A stretch of 64,000 nt of DNA, from assembly GCF_007859715.1 (NCBI RefSeq), contig NZ_SJPG01000001.1, positions 2,940,728 through 3,004,727 of the forward strand, in the 5' to 3' direction. How positions within the stretch are numbered: position 1 is the stretch's first letter; the number at the start of each line of letters is the position of its first letter. The position numbers and the translations under genes were made by a program. This stretch comes from Rubinisphaera italica. Its GTDB lineage: Bacteria > Planctomycetota > Planctomycetia > Planctomycetales > Planctomycetaceae. The notes below the pieces were generated by a model that worked only from the letters and a program-made list of their open reading frames with translations, was not told the DNA's origin and did not search any database. Shown piece after piece: positions 8,735 through 15,996 of this stretch.

Positions 8735-9807
8735 TGGAAGTTCAACTAAAACATCCCGACAATTTATCAGAGCAGGAACTCTCCCTGTGGCGATCACTCA
8801 CGCATCAACCACAATTCTCTTCACCATTCTTACACCCTGCTTACACTCAGTCCATTGCGAAATTTCGACGCCAGATCGAGGTGGCAGTCTTTACAGAAGA
8901 TAGCCAGCCTACTGGATATTTGCCCTTTGAAAGACATGACGGAAAAGTTGGAAGACCCCTGGGCATCAAACTCGCAGATTTTCAGGGTTGTATTTCACAA
9001 GAACCGATTCAATTCGATCAACCGGGATTGCTCAAGCGATTGAATCTCTCACAGATTCATTTTGATCATCTTGTCCATGCAGAAATTCCAACAGAATCCA
9101 TTCTCAGTCAAAGCGATTCCCCCTACATGGATCTGAGTCACGGTTATCAGGAATATCTGACCGCACGACGTGAATCGGGGAATCGATCCTTGTCCCAGGT
9201 CCTTCGTAAAGAACGCAAAATGGAACGTGAAGTTGGGCCGATCACGTTTCAATGGCAGGACATGGACGAACATGCGATGCATTCACTATTCGAATGGAAG
9301 TCGGCCCAACGGCAAGCCACAAACACAGCAGATATTCTGGAATTTGAGTGGGTGAAGAACTTTCTGAAACATCTCCATCAAACTGAACAATCAGGAATGA
9401 ATGGGGCACTCTCGACACTGCGAATCCATGATCGTGTTGTGGCGGTTCATTTCGGGATGTTCACGAATAATTGCCTGCATTATTGGTTCCCTACATACGA
9501 TTACGAATTTCACAAATACTCACCCGGCTTGATTCTCCTGCTCCGAATGGCAGAGCAATGTGCCGAGTTGGGGATTTCGCGACTCGATCTGGGCAAAGGA
9601 AACGATTCCTATAAAGACAGTCTCGCGAGTGGTGCGGTTTCAGTAGCAGAGGCGTGTTATGACCGCAGTTCAACCAGAAGGTTTATCCGTCGTTCTTTAC
9701 TTCACGCAAAACAGTGGGTGAAACAATCACGTTTCAAATCGACTTTGCAGAAACCGAAAAAACTGATACGCCAGTGGCAAAATAAATCCACAATGGGGGC
9801 CTCATGA
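8734..9807 (+). CDS. CelD/BcsL-type GNAT acetyltransferase, first of a tandem pair
   Basis: A 357-residue protein of the double-GNAT/FemAB-like group often annotated as acetyltransferase of cellulose biosynthesis. Visible family features are FTEDSQPTGYLPFERH near residue 50 and a basic stretch near 155 (SQVLRKERKMEREVG). WKSAQRQATN lies near 190, VAVHFGMF near 235, and the strongly conserved HYWFPTYDYEFHKYSPGLILL near 250. The ATG overlaps the preceding stop by one base (TGATG), so translation is probably coupled. It most likely adds an acyl or aminoacyl group to the exopolysaccharide or its lipid-linked unit, but the substrate cannot be read from sequence. It is clearly paralogous to the gene that follows and more distantly related to 62401-63621. 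Confidence 0.82.
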   Translation: MEVQLKHPDNLSEQELSLWRSLTHQPQFSSPFLHPAYTQSIAKFRRQIEVAVFTEDSQPTGYLPFERHDGKVGRPLGIKLADFQGCISQEPIQFDQPGLLKRLNLSQIHFDHLVHAEIPTESILSQSDSPYMDLSHGYQEYLTARRESGNRSLSQVLRKERKMEREVGPITFQWQDMDEHAMHSLFEWKSAQRQATNTADILEFEWVKNFLKHLHQTEQSGMNGALSTLRIHDRVVAVHFGMFTNNCLHYWFPTYDYEFHKYSPGLILLLRMAEQCAELGISRLDLGKGNDSYKDSLASGAVSVAEACYDRSSTRRFIRRSLLHAKQWVKQSRFKSTLQKPKKLIRQWQNKSTMGAS

Positions 9808-10874
9808 TTACTTATTTCAATTATCCAATTCAAGAATTCCCCCATGGCTACTGGGAACGCTGGAGCGATATTCTGGATGAACATCCTGAATTAAACACAC
9901 CTTTCCTGCGTCCAGAATTCACTCAACTCGTTGCATTGGCACGCGATGATGTCGAGATCGCAGTCATTGATGAGGATGGAATCCCCGTTGGATTCTTTCC
10001 GTATCAGCGGCACAACCACGTTGCAAATTCACCAGTTGGACGACTCTCTGAATCTCACGGAGCCATCATCGATCCCCAAATCGAGTGGAATCCCATTGAG
10101 ATGTTTAAAGCCTGCGGGATTCAATCCTGGCATTTCGATCATCTTCCTGTAAGCCAGACTACCTTTTCCCGCTATCAATGGGGAACGAAGTTAAGTCCCT
10201 ATGTCAACCTCTCCCAGGGTTACGAACAGTATCGCATTGAACAGCGAGCCAAGGGATCTTTCCTGTCCCAGTCAGAAAGAAAACTTCGCAAGCTGGAACG
10301 CGAGCAGGGTGAACTTCGATTTGAGTGGCACAGTACAGATCCCCATGTGCTGCAAAAACTGATCGAATGGAAATGGGCTCAGCACCGTCGAACAAACGTG
10401 CTCGAGATCTTTCAGCACCAGTGGGTTCAGGATTTATTGAGAACATTTGCTGAATCTCACTTTGAGAAGTTTTCTGCTCCTCTTAGTGCCATGTATGCAG
10501 GCGATCAGCTTGTTGCGGTTCATCTTGGATTGATGTCTCCGACAAACTTGCATCTCTGGTTTCCTGCATACGATATGGAATTCCAGAAATACTCTCCCGG
10601 TATCTCTCACATGCTCAAACTGTTCGAGGCTGGTTGCGAGAGAGGAATCACGCGAGTCGATTTTGGCCCAGGTTCCGAGAGATACAAGCAGGATCTCAAA
10701 TCAAACGATGCAACCATTGCAGAAGGGATGGTGAATCGGAACGGACTAGTATCCAGGTCACGTGGATTATGGTATCAAACGAAAAAATCCCTACGAAATT
10801 CACAATACAGTACCGTTCTGGAAAAGCCACTGGATATGACAAAGCAATTCCGACAATGGCTGGCGTTTCGATAA
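9804..10874 (+). CDS. CelD/BcsL-type GNAT acetyltransferase, second of a tandem pair
   Basis: A 356-residue paralogue of the preceding gene. The same landmarks appear in the same order: TPFLRPEFTQ near 30, GFFPYQRHNH near 62, SQSERKLRKLEREQG near 153, EWKWAQHRRTN near 188, VAVHLGLM near 235, and LHLWFPAYDMEFQKYSPGISH near 250. It closes with GITRVDFGPGSERYKQDL. It overlaps the preceding gene by 4 bp (ATGA), so the pair is co-translated and is the end of the polysaccharide operon. Tandem duplication followed by divergence is the simplest origin. Two slightly different enzymes might modify two positions of the repeat unit; that is inference. Confidence 0.82.
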   Translation: MITYFNYPIQEFPHGYWERWSDILDEHPELNTPFLRPEFTQLVALARDDVEIAVIDEDGIPVGFFPYQRHNHVANSPVGRLSESHGAIIDPQIEWNPIEMFKACGIQSWHFDHLPVSQTTFSRYQWGTKLSPYVNLSQGYEQYRIEQRAKGSFLSQSERKLRKLEREQGELRFEWHSTDPHVLQKLIEWKWAQHRRTNVLEIFQHQWVQDLLRTFAESHFEKFSAPLSAMYAGDQLVAVHLGLMSPTNLHLWFPAYDMEFQKYSPGISHMLKLFEAGCERGITRVDFGPGSERYKQDLKSNDATIAEGMVNRNGLVSRSRGLWYQTKKSLRNSQYSTVLEKPLDMTKQFRQWLAFR

Positions 10875-10927
10875 ATGGCAGCCTTGTTGTTTGTCACAAC
10901 GGTCTGATATTTTCTGCCTGAGTTCCC

Positions 10928-10968
10928 AGTGATCAGAGAGTTTAACAATTGGAACTTGGCTGATCACT
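10928..10968. other. 9-bp perfect inverted repeat downstream of the polysaccharide operon
   Basis: AGTGATCAG at 10928-10936 is exactly complementary to CTGATCACT at 10960-10968, with a 23-base spacer. It lies 54 bp after the operon's last stop. It could be an intrinsic terminator without a U-tract, or an operator. The arms contain TGATCA, itself a palindrome, so a protein-binding site is also possible. Confidence 0.35.
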
Positions 10969-11226
10969 CAATCGTCTGCAGTGTTCAGGAAATCGGTCTC
11001 GAATTTCAGTACGTACTAACCCATTTTTTAAGACCGTGCGTCTCTGAAAGTCTCTGCCGGTCCAGCGAGATTATTTTCGAAAAGTAGATGGTTAAGTTGA
11101 TGTTGACTGCACTATCGATTGATCATCAACATTCTAAATGTCTGATTAGAAAAGGTCGTTGCGGAGTGAGTAAAATGTCGTTGGTATTGCTAATCAGTCG
11201 TTGAAATATGATATTGAAATCAAATA

Positions 11227-11285
11227 GGCCCGGAATCATCACCCCGTTTACGGGGCAGGCCAAAGCCACCACTTATAGCAGTGGT
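11227..11285 (+). ncRNA. Candidate structured leader of the Ser/Thr kinase gene
   Basis: In the 453-bp gap before the kinase gene two strong hairpins follow each other. The first is CCCCG-TTTA-CGGGG at 11242-11255; the second is ACCAC-ttatagca-GTGGT at 11268-11285. The first is enclosed by two copies of GGCC (11227-11230 and 11258-11261) that can pair with each other, giving a branched fold. The block ends 42 bases before the ATG, so it would be in the 5' untranslated region. No known riboswitch class was recognised. The rest of the gap (10969-11226) shows nothing clear. Confidence 0.35.
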
Positions 11286-11327
11286 CGATTACTATGTACT
11301 CAACAAATTTAAGTGAAATAATTCATA

Positions 11328-13712
11328 ATGAGTTCCGATGTCACACCTGCAACTCAATCGGCTGACTTCAAAACCGTTTTGACTCCTCTGGATCCGCATA
11401 ATGAAGCCACTCGCATAGAATCGAACTCAACTGCCAAACATTTAACACGTCAGCATGAACGAGATTTAGCTTTTGCTTTGTCGGCTATTGAGACTGGGCA
11501 TCTCACTCAAAAGCAAATCGCCGGATTAGTAAAAGACTGGACGATTCATGGTGATTTGTCACTTTCTGAACATCTCACCGCTAAAGCAGCACTCACTCCT
11601 GAAGAGTGCCTGGCACTGGAAGAGTTGGCCGAACAGAAACTTCAACGCAGCCAATCGCGTGCAAGGAGCGACCAAAACTCTTCTTCTCTTTCGCCGAAAG
11701 AATTGTTGATCAAGCATCTTGATCAAAATGGAAAGATTGCGGAGTGTCTTGGATTGAGCTTCAGTGCGGTTGACGATCTCGATTCGCCAACGAGAGTAAC
11801 CAACTCCGAATTTCGACTATTGAAAAAGTTGGGCCAGGGAGGTCTTGGGATTGTCTGGCTTGCTCGCGACGAAAATCTGAAGCGTCTTGTGGCGATCAAG
11901 GAAATCCTGCGTAGCAGTCATGAGAACTCCCCAGAGGTTCGAAGATTTCGTCGGGAGGCAGAAATCACAGGACGACTCGAACATCCCAGCATCGTTCCCA
12001 TTCATCAATTCGGTACCGATCAGCAAAGCGAACAACCATTTTATGTAATGCGTTACATTGGTAAGCGAACTCTTGAAAATGCGATCGATGAATTTCACGA
12101 AAGACGACTTGCCGGACAGAAAGATCACCTGCAACTGCACTACCTGCTGACATCGTTTGTTTCAATCTGTCAGGCCATCGCGTATGCACATTCAAAAAAT
12201 GTGATCCATCGTGATCTGAAGCCGGAAAACGTCGTACTCGACAGCTACGGACAGGTCATCGTACTCGATTGGGGACTGGCAAAACTTACTGGAGAACTCG
12301 ACCTTATCGAGAGTTGTGAAAACTTTCTAAATTCAGGATATAACTTAAGTGAGCAGACGCAGGACGGACAGATTCTCGGTACGCCAATGTACATGTCCCC
12401 GGAACAGGCGACAGGTCGATTGGACGACATTAACGAGACGACGGATGTGTACGGTCTGGGCGCAATATTATTCTCCATTTTGACCGGTTTTGCCCCGCAC
12501 GATCGAATTCAGGGAAACGTCAGTTCGAGAAGTACGATGTCTGAACTGCTGCGTTCAATCGTAAGTCAGGAACCACCTGCTGCGAGCAGTCTCAATCCGG
12601 ATACACCACCGGAACTCGAAGCGATTTGTTCCAAAGCTCTCTCTGTTAAATCCTATAATAGATATCAGTCCGCTGCTGAGCTGGCTGAGGAAATTCAACG
12701 TTGGATGGCGGGGGAGCCGGTGAGTGCGTATATCGAACCCTGGAAAACTCGTACCGCCCGTTGGATCGGCAATCATCGCCTGCTTTCACAAATCTGCGCA
12801 GCCTTGCTGACGATCCTTGTAGTGAGTGGTGTCACCTTTGGGATCGCGACACGAAACACAATGGAAGTCGAGCGTCATGCTCGATTCGAAGCTTTAAAGT
12901 CACAGTCACATCAATTGGTGTCGAAAGTTGAATCTCGAAGTGAAGAGTTGGTCAAGAATGTCAGATTCATGTCGACCCTACCTCCGATTGAAGGTATTAT
13001 TCAGGCACGTTCAGAAGACAAACCGGAAGAGGCAGAATCAGAGGAAATCTGGGTCAAACGACTGCAGAGTATTTATATGGGTTTATTAGAAGCCAACCCA
13101 CAATACCTCTCTGTTTCTTTTTGGGTCATCGATCCGGAAAATAGCGAGCAGAGCACAATACCGCTTGTCCGAGTAGAACGTAGACGGGCTCTCGGAAGTC
13201 GGGTACACATTGTTCCAACTGCAAGATTGCAACCCGTCACAGAGACGCCTGTTCTCAGAACGATTCGGAGCATGCAACCTGAAGACGTTTATCAGGAAGA
13301 AATCACCCAACAGGAAATCAATGGGGTCCCGTCCACCTCTAGCAGCGTGATCATTAGTGGAACTCCAGTTTATGATCAAAAAACGGGAACTCTCTTTGGG
13401 ATCGTTACTATTGAAATCGACCTTGAAACAGGACTACGCGCTTTACTGGAAGGATTCGTTCAGCAGGGGCAGCATGCATATGTGATCAACAGTAGCCAAC
13501 GCATCTTATTGTACCTTGATCCGCAAGGACAATTTCAGGTGGCAACCCGAGGAATGAGTAGTGAAGTCCTGCCTGCGGATATTCAGAAATACCTGCAGAA
13601 TGACAATGCCCCTGACATGTTTACCGATGGGAACCTTGTTGTGGCTCAGAAAATTCGATTAAACGATACTCCCAATAGCAAATGGCTCTGTTTTCTTCTC
13701 ATCTCAGAATGA
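11328..13712 (+). CDS. Membrane Ser/Thr protein kinase with C-terminal extracytoplasmic sensor
   Basis: A 794-residue Hanks-type kinase. The first ~155 residues are a poorly conserved cytoplasmic region. The kinase domain runs from ~160 to 465: glycine loop GQGGLGIVW near 166, VAIKE lysine near 187, catalytic HRDLKPENV near 293, DWG in place of DFG near 313, and GTPMYMSPEQA near 350. A single membrane helix lies at ~488-507 (SQICAALLTILVVSGVTFGIAT). Residues ~515-790 form a sensor region with Cache-like features, such as GTPVYDQKTGTLFGIVTIEIDL near 680. This is the usual planctomycete layout of kinase inside and ligand-binding domain outside. The DWG variant is common in this group. It follows the polysaccharide operon in the same direction but is separated by 453 bp, so it is probably its own unit. 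Confidence 0.88.
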   Translation: MSSDVTPATQSADFKTVLTPLDPHNEATRIESNSTAKHLTRQHERDLAFALSAIETGHLTQKQIAGLVKDWTIHGDLSLSEHLTAKAALTPEECLALEELAEQKLQRSQSRARSDQNSSSLSPKELLIKHLDQNGKIAECLGLSFSAVDDLDSPTRVTNSEFRLLKKLGQGGLGIVWLARDENLKRLVAIKEILRSSHENSPEVRRFRREAEITGRLEHPSIVPIHQFGTDQQSEQPFYVMRYIGKRTLENAIDEFHERRLAGQKDHLQLHYLLTSFVSICQAIAYAHSKNVIHRDLKPENVVLDSYGQVIVLDWGLAKLTGELDLIESCENFLNSGYNLSEQTQDGQILGTPMYMSPEQATGRLDDINETTDVYGLGAILFSILTGFAPHDRIQGNVSSRSTMSELLRSIVSQEPPAASSLNPDTPPELEAICSKALSVKSYNRYQSAAELAEEIQRWMAGEPVSAYIEPWKTRTARWIGNHRLLSQICAALLTILVVSGVTFGIATRNTMEVERHARFEALKSQSHQLVSKVESRSEELVKNVRFMSTLPPIEGIIQARSEDKPEEAESEEIWVKRLQSIYMGLLEANPQYLSVSFWVIDPENSEQSTIPLVRVERRRALGSRVHIVPTARLQPVTETPVLRTIRSMQPEDVYQEEITQQEINGVPSTSSSVIISGTPVYDQKTGTLFGIVTIEIDLETGLRALLEGFVQQGQHAYVINSSQRILLYLDPQGQFQVATRGMSSEVLPADIQKYLQNDNAPDMFTDGNLVVAQKIRLNDTPNSKWLCFLLISE

Positions 13713-13832
13713 GAATCACTAATAATAGGTATAAACTCATGCCATAAAACTTAAAGTCTGGGAGAAAGTGTTTCACTGAGTTGTTTGAGGTTCGTACGAA
13801 ATGAGCAGGCAGATTCAGACTAACTTACGAGG

Positions 13833-13901
13833 CTCATCCGGTACAATGAATGTGAACTGTGATCCAGAATACGATAGAAAGTAAATAGCATAGTTGATGA
13901 G
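13833..13901. repeat. Intergenic element A (related to element B at 18918-19000)
   Basis: Bounded by CTCATC (13833-13838) and the complementary GATGAG (13896-13901). The core, starting CCGGTACAATGAAT and including ATAGAAAG, aligns without gaps to element B with about 80% identity over ~50 bases. It lies between two convergent genes. Confidence 0.5.
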
Positions 13902-13911
13902 AAATACCAGA

Positions 13912-15831
13912 TCACGGGAGAAGGCTTAGGCTCCGATTCTTTCCCTTATTTGAAGCTGGGGTAGAGGCTTGAGGTGAATTCAGTTTTGAATCGCCTTCGG
14001 TGATTTGATAGATAAGATTGATTTGCAGATCATTTAATTTTTCTGAAACTCCACTCGGCCAGAGAATTTCTGCTTCGAGGATTTGCTCTGATGTCCCCAG
14101 TCCAAAAGTCACCGGCAATTCAACCTGAGAGAGATAACTTCTTGTTGGCATTACGCGCCGTACTTGAGTCTCCATTTCCGTCTTAATTTTCACGACGGCT
14201 CCAATTGCATTTCGGTTGGAATCGGTTCCAGTCAGTTCGAATCGAATCCAGTTGTTAGCCAATTCCTGATTATTGCGTAGCAAGCGGGGAGAATTCCCGG
14301 TTGTCGTGACTAAAATATCGAGATCACCATCGAGATCGATATCCGCATAACTTGCTCCTCGCCCAACCAATCTTTTCGAAAATTCTTTCCCCGTCTTCTC
14401 TGATCTTAAAGGCACAAATTCAGAAATCGCATCAGGTCCACAGTTCCAGAACAACTGTGGAGGCTGTTCATAAAACTGACTCGATTGAACTTTATTGATG
14501 TCCTCTTCAAGATGACCATTCGCGGTCATCAAATCGAGCCTTCCATCGAGATCGGCGTCGAAAAAGAAGATACCAAAGGTCAGCTCCAGTCGAGTCATAG
14601 GCCCCAGTCCATTAGAAATCGCCTCATCATTAAATTGCAAACTCTTTTCTGGAGAAACATACAGAGCCGTCATTTCATTGGCAAAATTTCCGATCGCGAT
14701 TCCGATCTCCTCATTATTCCGAAATCGACTACTATCGATGCCCATCGCTCCCCTGGCATTCCCATTGGAATCGTAAGCGACACCAGAGACGATGGAAATC
14801 TCAGAAAATGTTCCATCCTGTTGATTGTGAAATAAGAAATTCTGCACGGTATCGTTAGAAACAAAAATGTCCAGAAAGCCATCGCCATCGAAATCATCAA
14901 ATGTCACACCCAGGGACTTCCCAAGCGGTTTCCCTGTCGTGGAATTCGTAATCTGAATTCCTGCTTCCCGACTGACATCCCGAAATTGCCCCTTGCCTTC
15001 ATTGTGATATAGAACGGAAAAAGAACCCGGAAAATACTGAGGACGTCCATAAGCCCGCTCATTACCAATCAGTTGAAAATTCTGATTCGCATCGGACTCA
15101 CGTGACCATTGCAAATAATTACAGACGAATAAATCGAGTCGTCCATCATGATCGTAATCAAACCAGCCTGCCGATGTGCTCCAGTCTTCATCCCCACCAT
15201 TGACTCCACTGAATTCGGTAACATCTTCAAATGCAGCTCCGGTGTTTCTCAGCAATTTATTGGAGCCAACCGCTGTGATGTAAACATCGGTATTGCCATC
15301 GTTGTCATAATCACCACAGGCAACACCCATTCCATAAAGTTCCAGATTGATATTCCACTCCTCGGCTGCTTCCGTGAAACGGCCAGTCCCATCATTCAGG
15401 TATAACTCTGTTCGAGCTGGCATTTCCTCCGGGGAATTCTTCCATGCTTTGGAATTGATGAGGAGAATATCCTGGTCGCCATCGTTGTCGCAATCAAAAA
15501 ATGCGCAACCTCCTCCCATTGTTTCAGGAAGGAGTTTCTCTCCGTTTGCTCCGTTTTCATGTCGAAAATGAATTCCGGCTTCTTCTGTAATATCCTGAAA
15601 CGGTATCTTCGGAATTTCCGATTCCTGGCGATCTCGCAATTCCGGCATCTCAATGATTGAAGTTCGAGTAACTTCCTCTGGAATCTCCGGCCAGACAAAA
15701 TAAGCAACGATCCCGGCGATCACCATCAAGACGAACATGGAAACGACAGAATAGGTAAAGGCCTGACCGATGATAGCATCATCGGCTTCATCAACTTCAG
15801 TGTCAGGAACTATTTCGTTTGGATTTGTCAT
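13912..15831 (-). CDS. FG-GAP/VCBS repeat protein with ASPIC/UnbV domain (CRTAC1-like), membrane-anchored
   Basis: A 639-residue extracytoplasmic protein. A membrane helix at about residues 29-50 (FTYSVVSMFVLMVIAGIVAYFVW) anchors it. From ~75 to 520 there are repeated calcium-binding FG-GAP motifs such as DCDNDGDQDILL, DYDNDGNTDVYI, DYDHDGRLDLFV, DFDGDGFLDIFV, DADLDGRLDLM and DIDLDGDLDILV, which predict a beta-propeller. Residues ~535-610 (WIRFELTGTDSNRNAIGAVVKI ... ILWPSGVSEKL) are the ASPIC/UnbV domain. It ends close to the next minus-strand cytochrome gene, which starts 3 kb upstream, and the same pairing of ASPIC protein with TPR/cytochrome is common in planctomycetes. The role is unknown; surface adhesion or a scaffold for redox partners are possibilities. 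Confidence 0.85.
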   Translation of the reverse strand: MTNPNEIVPDTEVDEADDAIIGQAFTYSVVSMFVLMVIAGIVAYFVWPEIPEEVTRTSIIEMPELRDRQESEIPKIPFQDITEEAGIHFRHENGANGEKLLPETMGGGCAFFDCDNDGDQDILLINSKAWKNSPEEMPARTELYLNDGTGRFTEAAEEWNINLELYGMGVACGDYDNDGNTDVYITAVGSNKLLRNTGAAFEDVTEFSGVNGGDEDWSTSAGWFDYDHDGRLDLFVCNYLQWSRESDANQNFQLIGNERAYGRPQYFPGSFSVLYHNEGKGQFRDVSREAGIQITNSTTGKPLGKSLGVTFDDFDGDGFLDIFVSNDTVQNFLFHNQQDGTFSEISIVSGVAYDSNGNARGAMGIDSSRFRNNEEIGIAIGNFANEMTALYVSPEKSLQFNDEAISNGLGPMTRLELTFGIFFFDADLDGRLDLMTANGHLEEDINKVQSSQFYEQPPQLFWNCGPDAISEFVPLRSEKTGKEFSKRLVGRGASYADIDLDGDLDILVTTTGNSPRLLRNNQELANNWIRFELTGTDSNRNAIGAVVKIKTEMETQVRRVMPTRSYLSQVELPVTFGLGTSEQILEAEILWPSGVSEKLNDLQINLIYQITEGDSKLNSPQASTPASNKGKNRSLSLLP

Positions 15832-15996
15832 TTTAGAACAGGAATTTCTATCAACACTAAACCGAATTATTCACAATCAACCAGAAGTCATTCAAGCTTG
15901 TACTCTTTTCAATGCTTGATTTCACCAATGAATTACTCGCATTGTATTGATACTAATATTGACAATTAAATATTTAATTTCAGAACAGTGAACACG

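Noticed and set aside
11227..11285. c-di-GMP (GEMM) riboswitch
   Set aside because: A GGCCAAAGCC stretch recalls GEMM, but the required conserved core and tetraloop receptor sequence are not present in order. Left as an unassigned structured leader.
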